NCBI GenBank assembly: GCA_032622095.1
Contig: CP136065.1
Location: forward strand, 240,479,530-240,543,529
Direction of reading: 5' to 3'
From: Siphonodentalium dalli
Taxonomy: Eukaryota > Mollusca > Scaphopoda > Gadilida > Siphonodentaliidae
DNA: 64,000 nucleotides
Under the pieces are notes generated by a model, which did no database searches, was not told the origin of the DNA, and worked only from the letters and a program-made list of their open reading frames with translations. Every line of letters starts with the position of its first letter. The stretch's first letter is position 1. Below, piece by piece: positions 1 to 10,946 of the stretch. Made by a program: the position numbers and the translations under genes.

Positions 1-635
1 ATCATACAACTTCACAGAGCTTTAGGTTCCTCACAGCTGGAAATTGTGATATAATTGATATAATTGCTTAAAGGGGCACTGTACACTAAATTCTGCCATT
101 TATGGGACCATCTCATTTTATACTCAAAAGAATATATGCAACAAATGAATGAATTTGAACCATTGATTAGTGCAAAAATACACATACTGTCAAAAAATTC
201 ACACTCATATCATGTTAATAATTTAATACTTTTTCTTCCGAAAACAACCTTTTTCTTCGTACTTTCATTTCCAAAATTTAGAATTATGCGAAGTTAGGGA
301 GTTATCGAAGCGATTTTGTGATAAGCGAAGACATGAACAGGATATATCCTAAAACTAAACATTTGTTGTGTTCTAGTTGTCGATTACAAAGACATTTCGG
401 ACAAAAAATGTTGAACTTTTCCAGCGAAGTGTAGATTAATCAAATTATACCCCAGAATAGCATGCATGCTAAAAACTATATTTATGGATTTCCCCAGCGA
501 TAATGGGTGTGCTCAAATTAGGAAACGGACTATGTATGGTACTGTGGATGAAATAGTGAATGTCAAGCAACCAATCATATGCGTGGTTAGGCTTAGATAG
601 TCACGTGAGATAAAATATAGACCGATAACGTTTAC
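1..635. other. Collagen-gene intron or downstream region with a TTAA-type repeat end
   Basis: No exon is recognised here. From about 66 the sequence TTAAAGGGGCACTGTAC begins a dispersed repeat. Related starts occur near 22505 and 22903, and the tract with AATATATGCAACAAATGAATG is shared with 22560-22585 and 23465-23490. The 77-codon frame starting at 64 lies inside this repeat and is not supported as a gene. The left edge of the window probably cuts the collagen gene, whose 3' exons would lie outside. Confidence 0.4.
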
Positions 636-707
636 CTCTTTCACCATCATCCCATCGTGGCAGCGGATCGCCCTTTTCACCCTTTAATCCCCTTGAACCA
701 GGTATAC
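636..707 (-). CDS. Collagen Gly-X-Y exon (72 bp)
   Basis: Read on the minus strand, a pyrimidine-rich tract and TTCATAG acceptor precede 707, and a G|GTAAAC donor follows 636. The 72 bp (8 x 9) encode GIPGSRGLKGEKGDP, then LPRWDD, then GER. Both ends split a glycine codon as G|GT. This is the usual exon grammar of non-fibrillar collagen genes: triple-helix triplets, lengths in multiples of 9 and constant phase. The triplets LPR and WDD replace glycine by Leu and Trp but keep the register, so this is either an imperfection in the helix or a sign of decay. It joins in phase to the exon at 2926-2961. The exact collagen type cannot be told from so few residues. Further 3' exons must lie to the left of the window. 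Confidence 0.82.
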
Positions 708-1147
708 CTATGAAGAAATAAAAATTAAAGTAAATGTACTATCTCCTGAACCAGCCTGATATATATATATATATATATTTACGTTTTCAGGAACATTGAA
801 CAATCCGCATTAAATTTAATTTCGTGTCTTTACATTAGGGGAGAGGAGCGTTTCCTAGGTTGAAATAACTTGTGCTCAGATCCCCATTGTACTCCCATCA
901 TATCTATCTGTTATTACAGCTTGTATATTATTGCTTATATTATGTCAATGTTTGGGATGTTCAATACAAATATGGAATGGGAAGTAAATGCTTAAGATAT
1001 GTAAGAGTCTAAGCCTCTATATTAAACTGTCATATACTTATAGTCTCAGTTCTGCGTGTAAGCGACCCTGTCTAAATTACAGTATATATCTACAGTATAC
1101 GACTCTTGACAAAGGGAGCGCATAGCGTAAGCATATCGAAGTTATCT
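708..1147. other. Intron; (TA)n microsatellite and nothing else recognised
   Basis: A short alternating TA tract lies at about 760-777. The remainder shows no exon, repeat or RNA gene that I can recognise. Confidence 0.5.
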
Positions 1148-1308
1148 ATAAGGATTAACTGTCATGTGGACTGTTTTTATGGAGATGTAACGGTGAGGTA
1201 AGTGGACATAACTTGTGTAAAACCCGAAGGGTTTTACATACAAGTTATGTTCACTTACCTCACCGTTACATCTCCATAAAAATAGTCCACATGACAGTTA
1301 ATCCTTAT
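1148..1308. repeat. Foldback (inverted repeat) element
   Basis: Two arms of about 75 bp are nearly exact reverse complements around a centre at about 1228 (AAAACCCGAAGGGTTTT). The arms begin ATAAGGATTAACTGTCATG and end with its complement. No open frame is present. It is most simply a MITE or foldback insertion in the collagen intron. No second copy was noticed in the window. Confidence 0.85.
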
Positions 1309-2130
1309 ATTTATATACATTTAGCGATAAAGCCACTTTTGTAAATATATTTAAATCGAAAAGTGTATCGTGACAAGATCAGCCCAAAAGACCCAATAGC
1401 ACCCTTGGCAAAAGTTAATAGGAACAATTTCTCTTCATGTTGAAACCCGATTATGTATTAAGTCAATCCTGCGCGAGTCAAAATGCGCCCAAAGCATTAC
1501 GCGTTTGTCTTTCCAAACCTAATGACGTATCGATGGTGTTATTAGCTTGGTGTTATTAGGCGTTGCGCATTCACCGAGAAATAACTGCAACTAGCCACGT
1601 GGGCGCCGACCAATCAGAATGCTGGATTTAGTGATGACAACACTTAGTGTGTAAATATACGATTATATTTGCGATAATAAATTGATGTTCGTAGCTGAAT
1701 AGCCGATACCTTCACACTATATCGGACATGTGGTATACTTTGTGCGAAACAAGCCTACTGTTAACTAAATTAAATGTGTATATGAATGTCGGGCACAAAC
1801 TAAATATTCTGCCATTATCTGTACACTACAATTTACCACCTCTGAATAAAACAAACATTAAAGAGCGTTCATTGCTATTCTTTCATCATATGGTAAAATA
1901 AAGAGCGTTTATATCAAACTGCAAGGAAGAGTTCAGTCTCCTACTACGCTGGTCTGAACACTACCGGCACGTATACAACATGTGAGCAAATCTCTCATTG
2001 TTTTATTTAAGACTTTGCTTGGTTACACACCGTTACAATTCATGCCGCATTATATTTACTGTGAAACCGAACAGTCTATATTAATTTGAAAATTTGCTAT
2101 TATCAAGCCAGAGTGATATGTAACTGACTC
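1309..2130. other. Intron; small dispersed repeat only
   Basis: At 1859-1915 the motif AAAGAGCGTT appears twice around CATATGGTAAAATAAAG. The same motif pair, in either orientation, recurs at about 3285-3345, 16090-16145, 34925-34975, 36500-36560, 46755-46805, 54130-54195 and 56005-56060, so it marks an old dispersed family. No coding signal is seen. Confidence 0.45.
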
Positions 2131-2459
2131 TTAACCTTTACCCAACAGAACGGCCCTGTGCCAATGCATTCTCTTATATATGCGAGTCGACCATAGGTCG
2201 CCTCGCATATATAAGAGAATGCATTGGCTTAACACATTAAAAATTATAAAATTGTTAAAGAATGTAAGAAAAAATGGTTTTTATTCTCTTAAGAGAATGC
2301 ATTGGCACAGGGCATAACTGTAACTATCACAATGTGGTCAAGGAGCCGGTTCCAATGATATCCATATTTGTATGGTTCTATTGAGACAGACCAAAGATAT
2401 TTCAGGCTGTTGAAGCTTTATTTGGCCGGTTTTGGCCGGTTTGTTGGGTAAAGGGTTAA
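2131..2459 (+). mobile_element. TTAA-flanked hairpin MITE, copy 1 (piggyBac-like ends)
   Basis: The element begins TTAA with a slightly altered terminus (CCTTTACCCAACA) and ends TGTTGGGTAAAGGG-TTAA. TTAA flanks and CCC-starting terminal repeats are typical of piggyBac-type elements. The left 69-bp hairpin (about 2159-2227) is intact. The second hairpin has lost most of its left arm. No ORF is present, so it would move only with an outside transposase. Confidence 0.85.
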
Positions 2460-2830
2460 AGCCACATGGCGATTTACGCTCCAAAATACTATTAGCCTTT
2501 TAATTTTTCACGGTATCGATATACGTCGATAAATGCTTGAACTACTTTTCTACGAGCATTATAGGTCACAGCAAGATGCACTGAAGTCATGAATACACAA
2601 TACAACTGTGAACACGGTATTTGGGCCCCGAACCAAAACAAACAACAGCAATGTGCACGACATGGAACAGCAAATATTCGGGTTCGAAAGAGCCATGTCC
2701 GTTTAAGTTTGATCAAGAAACCAAAAACTCTGTAACATTGTATATTTATCATAAAAATGGTTCCAGATTATTTTCATACACAGAACACGAAGAAATGCTA
2801 ATCGCATTGTATTAAATCGAATTGTACAAC
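2460..2830. repeat. Dispersed repeat fragment, AGCCAC-type family
   Basis: Starting AAAGCCACATGGCG, this stretch resembles 53965-54195, 55915-56060 and, in reverse, 46750-46985. Shared landmarks are a CGGTATCGA tract, an AACTTTGAACACGATGTTTGG-like tract and GCACGACGTGGAA. It contains small open frames on both strands that are not conserved as proteins. It looks like an old non-autonomous element. Confidence 0.5.
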
Positions 2831-2947
2831 TTTATTAATAAAACCATACGTGACTTGAGAAAACTCACCGGGTAAACCCATATCACCTTTATTAATAAAA
2901 CCATACGTGACTTGAGAAAACTCACCGGGTAAACCCATATCACCTTT
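2831..2947. repeat. 57-bp tandem duplication across a collagen exon boundary
   Basis: Copy 1 (2831-2887) and copy 2 (2888-2944) are essentially identical, with three more matching bases after copy 2. On the minus strand each copy contains the last 18 bases of the collagen exon, the GTGAG donor and about 35 bp of intron. The near identity means the duplication is recent. Confidence 0.9.
2869..2886 (-). other. Possible in-phase 18-bp duplicate micro-exon
   Basis: The duplicated half-exon keeps the donor CCCG|GTGAG. By chance it is preceded by AATAAAG, giving an AG just before GTGATATGG. If used, the 18 bp would add two triplets (GDM, GLP) in the same split-glycine phase. The acceptor has only a weak pyrimidine tract, so normal splicing probably ignores it. 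Alternatively it offers a second donor 57 bp downstream of the real one, which would read through intron sequence. Confidence 0.35.
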
Positions 2948-2961
2948 CACGCCGGGCTCAC
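2926..2961 (-). CDS. Collagen Gly-X-Y exon (36 bp)
   Basis: On the minus strand CTTCTCTTGCAG is a good acceptor before 2961, and CCCG|GTGAGT is a strong donor after 2926. The 36 bp (4 x 9) encode GEP GVK GDM GLP, with a split glycine codon at both ends. It fits in phase between the exon at 12106-12184 (ending RP-G) and the exon at 636-707 (starting with the rest of G, then IP). The joined reading is uninterrupted Gly-X-Y apart from the gap noted in the 636-707 exon. The last 18 bases and the donor are duplicated in tandem just downstream. Confidence 0.87.
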
Positions 2962-3555
2962 CTGCAAGAGAAGTACGCGGGTATGTGAAACAAAAATATA
3001 ATTCTATTAAATCATCTTTAATATTACATTTACATGTATACCTCTATTATATAGATACACCCAAATCCATGCTTCATATACTATCTGAAAAGACTGAATG
3101 ATTTAACAGAAATCCATACATACGATTATAGCAATAAAGAGGAAATAAACGCCTATATTCATAAAACGGTCTTTCTCCTATGTAACCAAACTTCAAAATC
3201 TGATATGACTAATTTGAAAGTCGACATGACCATCTAAACATTTCATGATTATGCTCAGACCGGACGATTTTTTTTCCATCGTTGGCCAAACGCTCTTTAT
3301 CGTTACCATATTAGGAAATGATAAACAGTGAACGCTCTTTATTGTTACATGCTGTTACATACTTGAGTTTAGTCGGCATCAGGTTTCATGGTTTATAAGC
3401 AAGGGTATTTCGTGCGGATGTGAACCAGGTGTCATATTTATCCGCACCAAACAGCTCCTATATATACAGTAGCATGTTTATGACATCTTTAAGAGTGGAC
3501 ATTATTGGGCCCCATGTATCCACCGTAAGTGTACTAATAGCTATCGGCTTCATTT
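2962..3555. other. Intron; remnant of the AAAGAGCGTT repeat
   Basis: At 3285-3345 two ACGCTCTTTAT motifs flank a CATATTAGGAA tract, as in the family seen at 1859-1915. No exon or RNA gene is recognised in the rest. Confidence 0.4.
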
Positions 3556-3905
3556 CCTATTAGAAAGAAATTCATCAGGAAGAACAAGAGGACATAATAA
3601 AAAGCTACAGATGCGCACTGTTAACAATGAGATAGGAAAATATTTCTTCACGCAGAGGGTGGTAGAACTCTGCCAGACTTCGCTGTTGAGGCTCCAACAC
3701 TCGATCAATTCAAAACATACAGACTCATTCTTCTATTATATAAAATACGAGTTCGTCGACAACTAATATGTTTAAGTGACTCACAAGAAAATATCGAATG
3801 TCGATACATATATCTGTAAACAAACATTGCAAATAATGTTATTGGGACGAAAAGTCGCAGGACTTGTTCCGTATTATTATGATGATGATATTATTGACAA
3901 GACAA
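3556..3905 (+). pseudogene. Non-LTR reverse transcriptase C-terminal fragment
   Basis: The plus strand reads a frame-shifted FFTQRVV, SINSK and FFYYIKYEF ending at a stop near 3766. This is the same C-terminal tail seen better preserved at 13700-13895 (FFTQRVVTSWNSLPDFAVEA). Nine bases with the TSW codons are missing, which breaks the frame. The tract ends in a short (GAT)n-like tail, as is usual at the 3' end of CR1/L2-type elements. It is a dead 5'-truncated copy. Confidence 0.65.
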
Positions 3906-4830
3906 ACCACTCTTATGATGACCGTGTCGTTATTTGTTTAAAATACGTATCAATTGACATATACGCACCCGTTCACTCATTAAAATCAACCTATTTCTAC
4001 AATTTTAGGGGATTTCCGCGAATTCGGGGACGTCCGCAAACGGAACTCCGCAAATAGGGACCTACTGCAAATTGTCACACCGATCAGCACCCAATTAACG
4101 AACAGGTGGCTGACTCGGCAGTCCGATTAGAACTCTTAGTGCGCTGATCATATATTATATACCCATGATTGTAATTATAGATTATAAAATATATTGGTTT
4201 CGCGAATGACCAACTCAGAATTCCGTTAAAATAACAATAACAACCAGCACCTAATTAACGAACCGGCGGCCGACTCGGTGGGCTGCAGAACGAAAAATAT
4301 CTATAAAAATTGAACTATAAGACTTACAAATTATCTTTTAAATTTCTTTTATTGGTAATTGACATAGCTTGTCACAAACCAAAAATCAACGTTATTGGCA
4401 TAATAATGTAAATGACAATAAACGAAATTGAAATTCCCAACTACACCTTTTACCGGACTCGGCCTGCTGGTCGCGCAGTTCGACTTTTAAACCAGAAAAA
4501 ACAATTATCTATAAATAAAATGCCCATGGGACCACGGCTATCAAGAAATTGCCGAACAGTATACACGCGGTGCGCGCGCTAATAAGACTTACAAATTATC
4601 TTTTTTCATTTCGTCTATTTGTAATTGGCATAGCTTATCACAAACTAAAATTCAACATTATTGACATAATAATGTAAACGACAATAAACGAAATTGAAAT
4701 TCCCAACTACACCTTTTACCGGACTCGGTCCCGGCGTCGCACTACAAATTCCCATTTCTATAAATAAAAACCCCATGCGACCACTATACACCGAGAATCT
4801 CTAGCTGATTATACACCAGGGGGGGGGGGG
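3556..4830 (+). repeat. 1.2-kb repeat block, copy A (retroelement tail plus tandem units)
   Basis: This block matches 13670-14732 in the same orientation, with internal gains and losses. It starts with a non-LTR reverse transcriptase tail, passes a GAT microsatellite (about 3879-3891) and continues with a unit containing AAATACGTATCAATTGACAT and ending in GCTGACTCGG. Two copies of a second unit follow (about 4318-4540 and 4575-4790) with ACTTACAAATTATCTTTT and CCTTTTACCGGACTCGG. Copy A has one of the first unit and two of the second. Copy B has more of the first and one of the second. Confidence 0.75.
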
Positions 4831-5422
4831 GGCGATTAGACACCAACCGCAACAAGTCACACACTCTATTCCACATCCCTAGCTAAACATTTCTGCTATC
4901 TTGTAATTTTACTCAATTTGCTTCAAACGTGTCAGGAGTGATGCTCCATATGCATTGTAAATACTTGTGCCTCAATTCCATTTGTGTTTGTAAATATTGT
5001 TCAGATACATTAAAATATTATTAAATTAACATATAGTGGGTGACAACAGAAAAAAAGGTTTAGGTCAAGAGAAACGCCCCTGTCACACATTGCCTGATTA
5101 TCATGGGCGTATGTGTGCACGAACTGTTGGCAAAGTTAATAATAGTGGTAGATTTTCTACTGGCAAAGTTACTGCTGGCATCCGGAATATAGATGCTGTA
5201 GTAAATCGGTGGACCATTCCGTTATCTTTCATAGACAACATGACCCCAATTTCACTCCCGGGTTGTGAGTGAATGTGAATGATCAGCTAATACGTACACG
5301 ATTAGATAGCGAAAGGTACGTACACATGTACTCGGACTTCAATTGGTATTTAATTATACTAACACGCGTACGTGAGGTTAGGATTCTATTGACAAAATAA
5401 CGGAGATGTTTGAATAAGTGTT
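4831..5422. other. Unassigned intron stretch
   Basis: A G14 run at about 4819-4832 closes the repeat block. A 78-codon frame at 5036-5272 has no ATG start and no recognisable family, so I do not call it. Nothing else is seen. Confidence 0.35.
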
Positions 5423-5805
5423 TTAACCCTTTTCCCAACAGAACGGCCCTATGCCAATGCATTCTCTTATATATGCGAGTCGACCATAGGTCGCCTCGCA
5501 TATGTAAGAGAATGCATTGGCTTAACACATTAAAAATTATAAAATTGTTAAAGAATGTAAGAAAAAATGGTAAAAAGTGTTAGGCCAATGCATTCTCTTA
5601 TATATGCGAGGCGACCTATGGTCGACTCGCATATATAAGAGAATGCATTGGCACAGGGCATAACTGTAACTATCACAATGTGGTCAAGGAGCCGGTTCCA
5701 ATGATATCCATATTTGTATGGTTCTATTGAGACAGACCGAAGATATTTTGGGCTGTTGAAGCTTTATTTGGCCGGTTTTGGCCGGTTTGTTGGGTAAAGG
5801 GTTAA
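5423..5805 (+). mobile_element. TTAA-flanked hairpin MITE, copy 2
   Basis: It is bounded by TTAA on both sides, with left end CCCTTTTCCCAACA and right end TGTTGGGTAAAGGG. Both 69-bp hairpins are present (about 5453-5521 and 5584-5652) and are inverted relative to each other. Between them lies an AT-rich spacer, and the right part carries AATGTGGTCAAGGAGCCGG. No ORF. Confidence 0.9.
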
Positions 5806-6984
5806 AGCCATTGTTGTCCATATACGTTTAGCCATTTGTGTTGATAAAATAATCGAAGAAACAAATCACACCATGCGCGAAATAGTTCAAAACTCATTCC
5901 TCAGAAAGATTCGGTTTGAGTTTCTTTTCCGCCATGAGTAAGACACAAGAGCATTATATCCTCTGAGTGAATGTGATAGATTGGTCCAATAATATCGACG
6001 ACAGTACTATGTGTGTCGTAAGCAAGCGAAGCTACCTTGTGCAATCAGTCATTATGTCCCTTTAAGTTTGGTACAGTATCCGACACGTTTCATGACTACA
6101 CGTGGTGGCGCTGTATGTGAACGCGGTCGTGGGAATGATACAAACAAAAAAATTAACGAATTGTTCGTCCAATTCAAATACTTTGTGGCAACGGAAGTGA
6201 TCGATTTACGTAATAACGTTGCTATCGCGATATTCGCTTGAAGCTGTGACTTTCTGCGCAGCAAAGATACCACAGATGTCATTACACTTTCACCTCCTCC
6301 GATAGAGTAGGTCGAAGTAAAATGGATCCATGATCTACCAAAGATGCGGAACCCCCCCAGGACGAATTTACGTATTTTCGCGACTATGCACAATCCGCAC
6401 TTTGACCATTTTTATACTAAATGGATTCTCCCAGTCAGTTAAACAGTGTACATAGAAATGATCTATTGTTCATTTGGAGGGATGCTAAGGTGACAAAAGC
6501 AGACGACAGACAAATAAAAGTACAGAAGGAACCCTATTTATCGAGGGAAATGTTTAGATAATAATTTTAAACAAGTTTGTTGAACATATTGTCTGAACAT
6601 TTCCTTTGGTATAACTACTAATTAACGACGATGTAGTATATAAATGGGTTTTAAACTGCGTGTGAGGTTCTTATCACACGGCTGGGTACAATTTGTTGGA
6701 TCACTGAAGGTGTCATTGTCGTCATCACTTTGTGTGTACCCGGCTTTACAAAAAGGTCTTTTGGTTCCCAAGCTTGACCTTGACCTTTTCATACCAAAAT
6801 CTTGCATCCGATCACATAGCGCATGGCTATAGCCAGTTTTTACGAGGCGCTAGCCAAGTGTAAAATTATCCACACATCTCACGAGAGGACAAAACCTGTA
6901 CGCTAACCAGAACAGTTGACTGTCGTGTTTATTGTATTTTCTATACCAGTTCTTACGATCCAGACCTCAATGAAACAGACAGTT
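5806..6984. other. Intron with short dispersed repeats
   Basis: At 6420-6620 the tract GGATTCTCCCAGTCAGTT ... GGGAAATGTTTAGATAATA resembles 28740-28850, 35585-35706 plus 36107-36190, and 52255-52440, so it is a repeat family. A tract near 6640-6835 with TTGACCTTGACCTTTTCAT looks like another invertebrate repeat. The small open frames here are not supported. Confidence 0.4.
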
Positions 6985-7102
6985 AGACCTAACACGTGTT
7001 TCTGGCCCTGAACGCATGAAGCCACGGTTTATAAATTACATTAGTAACATATGTTTCTGGCCCTGAGTGTCTGAAGCCACGGTTTAAAGATTACATTAGT
7101 GA
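6985..7102. repeat. 55-bp satellite, left remnant
   Basis: Two degenerate units (CTGGCCCTGAA ... GAAGCCACGG ... ATTACATTAGT) match the array at 10947-11790. The unit is cut exactly where the retrotransposon tail begins, so this is the left flank of an insertion into the satellite. Confidence 0.8.
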
Positions 7103-7198
7103 TAGGATAGGATAGGATAATTTTATTTACAATATACACACATGGAAAGTACAATTACAAATAAATATAATATTGATAGACTATACATGTATATTACT

Positions 7199-7240
7199 AG
7201 GGGTGATATAGTCATGACTGACTGTCTTCCTATCACCCCT
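7199..7240 (-). other. 3' UTR stem-loop of the retrotransposon
   Basis: AGGGGTGATA and TATCACCCCT form a perfect 10-bp stem. A similar structure with GTCTTCCTGTCGCC lies at 20380-20421 in another element tail. Shared 3' structures are often the site recognised by the reverse transcriptase, and that is the inferred role here. Confidence 0.6.
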
Positions 7241-7505
7241 GGGTGTGGTGACAGATTATATGATGAAGATGGCCGAATTAATTTGATTGTTTTTAGGTTA
7301 CGTTTATCGTGTGCAGACTGGTTTTTTTGTATATATAGGCGTTGTTAGGGCGATGGTACGAAAAGTGGTTCATATGTATGGGCACCTACTTGGTCGATAT
7401 ACTGAATGAATACTATGAATATTCATGTGTGAGTGGAACCGAGTAGGAATAATGTGAGTGAGGTTTTGGGAATGTTTTGTTTTGTTTTTTTGTTTTGTTA
7501 GAAAA

Positions 7506-10500
7506 TTATATATCGTTTGTGCAATCAGGGCATCTTCGGTTTTTGCATCGCACGCTAGCTAGATAGGTATTAATGATATCCGTTTTCAAACGTTTTCGGA
7601 ACACATGTCTTGATTGTTTAGAGGTATATTTACTTTCAAGGGAATTCCACATAAAGGGGAATGAATGGTATGGGAGAACTTTAGAAAAAGAGATGGTCCT
7701 GAATTTTTTTTGTACTATAGGATTAAGTTGTCGTCTATTTGGTTCCGCTCTCTTGTCATACATACCAGAAAAAGACACTGGTAAGCGATCGTAGTACCAA
7801 TCATGCATGAAAATGGATGCATGTAATTTATGTAAATCATTTATTTTTAAAATGTTTTCTTGTTTGAAAAGAGGATCGGTGTGACTTCTATATTTTTTGT
7901 TACATATAATTCTCATGGCTCGTTTTTGTAATAAATATAGTTTCTTCACTGCTGGCACATGTCCCCATATTTGGATGCCATAAACTAAGTGGCTTTGAAT
8001 TAGGGCGAAGTATAATGTTTTGAGAGCCTTGCTCGGGAGAAAATGTTTAACTTTATTAATGCAATAAATTGCATGTGCCATTTTTGAGCATACAATAGAA
8101 ATGTGTTTATTAAAGGTCAGGTTTTCATCTATATGGATACCTAAAAATTTGGCAGACGATTCGCTCCGCATGTTCCCTATCCGTAGAAGTTCGGCTCCAT
8201 TGAGATATATTTTAATTGTATTCCATTTTTTGTCATTGTTTTGTGGATGCAAGAGCATATAATTGCTTTTGTTAGCATTGATGGCTAGTTTGTTGCAGCA
8301 ACACCAGTCAGATAGATTTCTTAATTCGTTATTGACATAACTTTGGATTAACGCTTCATTTTGTCCACTGGCCATAAGGGTTGTATCGTCGGCATATGAT
8401 AAGAGATCCATAGTAGTTGCATTTGACATATCGTTCACGTAGAGGAGAAAAATTATGGGCCCGAGTAAGGAGCCCTGAGGAACACCACATGATGTTTTTA
8501 GGAGATTTGACTTGCTTCCATTGAATTCTACGTATTGTCGTCTCTCATTGAGATAGCTTCGAAACCAGTTGTTTGCCATGCCTCTAATTCCATAATGTTC
8601 AAGTTTTGTAAGTAAGATTTCGTGGTTTATTGTGTCAAAAGCTTTGGATAGATCAAGAAAAAGGGCTACGGTGGAATCTTTCGTGGGCTTGTCGTTATTT
8701 TTTACAACATGATCCAGTAGATGAATGATGGGATGAAAAGTTGAATGGTTTGGGCGAAATCCGTACTGATGTTTAAATAAGATGTCCGATTCATTAAGAA
8801 AATCAACTAAACGTTTTTGCATGAGTTTTTCGAGTAGTTTAGAAAATGCGGGAAGAATGCTTATTGGACGATAATTGTTTATGTCCCCCTTGTCACTATT
8901 TTTCGGTATTGGTACAACTTTAGCTATTTTCATTTTGTTGGGAACATGACCTTGTTTGAACGACAAGTTGAATATATGCTTTAATGCTGGTGCTACAGAA
9001 AATATGGTTTCCTTCATCAGTTTTGTAGATATTCCATTAAAGTCACTGCTGGTTTTTCCATTCATTGAGTAGCAAGTTAAAATAACCTCTTGGATTGTGG
9101 TGGGCGTAATATTTAGCTCGTTGCTTTGTCTATTCGTTAAATAATCGAGGAAGTTTACATCTGTGTGATTTTCAATAAGTTCTGTGGTTTTTTGACCTAT
9201 ATTGGAAAAATAGTCATTAAATTTTTCAGCGATAGTGTCAGGATTTGTAAATTGTATGTTGTTATCATGTAGAACATTCGGGTAGCCACCCGTATTTTTG
9301 TCTCGTTTTATTGCACATTTGAGGGTCTTCCATGTTTCTTTTAAACTATACTTATTTTTTTCTAATATCTCACAGTAATACATGCTTCTACTTTTCCGGA
9401 TAAGTTTGTTATATAGTTGTCGATATTTGAGGTAGGAATTCGTATGGATGGAGGAGGGCGAGCTTAGTTTATGGGTATATAGTTCTTGTTTCTTAAGTGA
9501 AGATCTTATTAATCCGGTGGTCATCCATGGTTCGCGTTTTATGAATTTTTTGGGTATGTTTCGGGTAATGGGCGGAAAAGCTACATTGTATGCTGTCAAA
9601 TAGATATCCAAAAAGTTTTCGTATGCTTGATCTATATTATTACAATTACAAACCGAATGGAAATTACACGATTTAAGAGTATCGTTGAATTTATTAATAT
9701 TTTCTTGGGAAAAGTTTCGTCTGGGAGTGCGCATGATTTCATGTGGGTTTTTTAATCGGTTATGTCCGTTATGACCTTCGGTGTCAGTGAGAAATACCCC
9801 AAAGTGATCTGACAAATCACATGTAACTATACCAGAGCAGTGTTCGTTTCGAAGATTATTTGTGTATATATGATCGATAAGGGTCGCTGAGTGATCGGTC
9901 ATTCTTGTCGGTTTTGTTATCATGGGCACGAATCCTCGTGTGAATACATTGTTTAAAAAGTCGTTTGTTTTATTGTGCGCATCGAAATTTAGTAGATCGA
10001 TATTGAAATCACCGATTATATAAGTCTTATGATTTTTTATTATATCTAAGAGTTCGTCGAATTTAGAGGCAAACTTGTCAAAGTCAGCTTTTGGTGCCGT
10101 GTTAGGTCTATAAATACATCCTATGATATATATTTCATGTTTTCCGAATTCAAGCTCAATGAACACAGTTTCAATAACATGTGGGATAAATATTGATAGA
10201 TCGGGTCTGTTTTTATACGTAATAGTGTCTCTTATGTAAATACCAACACCACCCCTACCATCATCGTGATCAGGCCTTGATTTAAATTCTATGGGATGAT
10301 AACCGGAGAGTTTAAAGTCCGATGCTTGGTGTATTTTAAATGTTTCGGTTAGCGCTATTATATCAAGATTGTTGTCATTGATTTTCATGTCACATAAAAG
10401 ATTTTGTAAATTTTCAAAATTTGCATTGAGGCTTCTGCAGTTAAGACCAAACATTGACAGTTTATTCTTCTTGTTGAGAATATCTTTTGCTTGTAAAGTT

Positions 10501-10736
10501 GAGAAGTAACGGCAATTGTTTTTATCAAAAATAGACAAAGTTGGTTCTTCGTCTTCCTCTAGGCTAGCCCATTTGGCGGCAAGATCGAAATTAGGCGCTT
10601 CCCTAACCTCACTCAGTGTTACGTTATTTGTGGCCATCATTGTGGTTTCATGATATTTGTAATAACATTTATGCCCTTGTTCAGATCGGTTAGCATATAC
10701 CAGTGGTTTGAGTTCGGTCTGCACACGACGTTGCAC
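7506..10736 (-). CDS. Endonuclease/reverse transcriptase polyprotein of a non-LTR retrotransposon
   Basis: A 1076-residue uninterrupted frame. Residues about 95-318 are an apurinic-type endonuclease: LNCRS near 98-102, TET near 130-132, GDFN at 242-245, an H-D pair near 282-289 and SDH at 309-311. Residues about 600-860 are the reverse transcriptase: [16 protein letters not shown] (693-701), GVPQGS (751-756) and YADD (781-784), so both parts of the catalytic triad are present. The C-terminal part has [18 protein letters not shown] and ends with CxxxxCPDC. The protein would nick target DNA and copy its own RNA there. All key residues and the whole frame are intact, so the copy is young and possibly active. 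The first 90 residues match no domain I know. The exact clade (CR1, L2, Crack, Daphne or Jockey) is not resolved by eye. Confidence 0.93.
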   Translation of the reverse strand: MQRRVQTELKPLVYANRSEQGHKCYYKYHETTMMATNNVTLSEVREAPNFDLAAKWASLEEDEEPTLSIFDKNNCRYFSTLQAKDILNKKNKLSMFGLNCRSLNANFENLQNLLCDMKINDNNLDIIALTETFKIHQASDFKLSGYHPIEFKSRPDHDDGRGGVGIYIRDTITYKNRPDLSIFIPHVIETVFIELEFGKHEIYIIGCIYRPNTAPKADFDKFASKFDELLDIIKNHKTYIIGDFNIDLLNFDAHNKTNDFLNNVFTRGFVPMITKPTRMTDHSATLIDHIYTNNLRNEHCSGIVTCDLSDHFGVFLTDTEGHNGHNRLKNPHEIMRTPRRNFSQENINKFNDTLKSCNFHSVCNCNNIDQAYENFLDIYLTAYNVAFPPITRNIPKKFIKREPWMTTGLIRSSLKKQELYTHKLSSPSSIHTNSYLKYRQLYNKLIRKSRSMYYCEILEKNKYSLKETWKTLKCAIKRDKNTGGYPNVLHDNNIQFTNPDTIAEKFNDYFSNIGQKTTELIENHTDVNFLDYLTNRQSNELNITPTTIQEVILTCYSMNGKTSSDFNGISTKLMKETIFSVAPALKHIFNLSFKQGHVPNKMKIAKVVPIPKNSDKGDINNYRPISILPAFSKLLEKLMQKRLVDFLNESDILFKHQYGFRPNHSTFHPIIHLLDHVVKNNDKPTKDSTVALFLDLSKAFDTINHEILLTKLEHYGIRGMANNWFRSYLNERRQYVEFNGSKSNLLKTSCGVPQGSLLGPIIFLLYVNDMSNATTMDLLSYADDTTLMASGQNEALIQSYVNNELRNLSDWCCCNKLAINANKSNYMLLHPQNNDKKWNTIKIYLNGAELLRIGNMRSESSAKFLGIHIDENLTFNKHISIVCSKMAHAIYCINKVKHFLPSKALKTLYFALIQSHLVYGIQIWGHVPAVKKLYLLQKRAMRIICNKKYRSHTDPLFKQENILKINDLHKLHASIFMHDWYYDRLPVSFSGMYDKRAEPNRRQLNPIVQKKFRTISFSKVLPYHSFPFMWNSLESKYTSKQSRHVFRKRLKTDIINTYLASVRCKNRRCPDCTNDI

Positions 10737-10946
10737 CTGTAAACAGTTTTATACATTGTAAGATGCATATATGTTTTCATAGTAATTTTTTTGTTTTTTT
10801 TAGGTTCCTGTCAATGATAATCTCACCCTGAGCCAGTGCCCCGATTTTGAAGTTATTTGAACTTATAAAATAGATGTTCGTAAAATGCACATAATCCATT
10901 TGACTCGTAAGTCCTGCAACAAATATCTATCTCGTCCACTGCAGAA

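Larger units (their letters stand above)
7103..10946 (-). mobile_element. Non-LTR retrotransposon (CR1/Jockey-like group), nearly complete
   Basis: The element runs right to left. It has about 210 bp of 5' sequence, a single long ORF (10736-7506), a 3' UTR of about 400 bp containing a stem-loop, and a terminal (TATCC)n tail at 7103-7120. It is embedded in a 55-bp satellite. The flanking tracts ATTACATTAGTGA (7090-7102) and ATTACATTATCGA (10947-10959) match at 11 of 13 positions and may be the target duplication, though the satellite context makes this uncertain. No ORF1 precedes the long ORF, so the copy is either 5'-truncated or from a lineage without a separate ORF1. The microsatellite tail is typical of the CR1/L2 side of non-LTR elements. 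Confidence 0.85.

Noticed and set aside
1148-1308. Foldback at 1.2 kb as an RNA gene or terminator
   Set aside because: Nothing around it suggests transcription by pol III or a regulatory role; a MITE-like foldback explains it.
5036-5272. 78-codon frame (plus) as a small gene
   Set aside because: It has no ATG start, no recognisable domain and no splice context.
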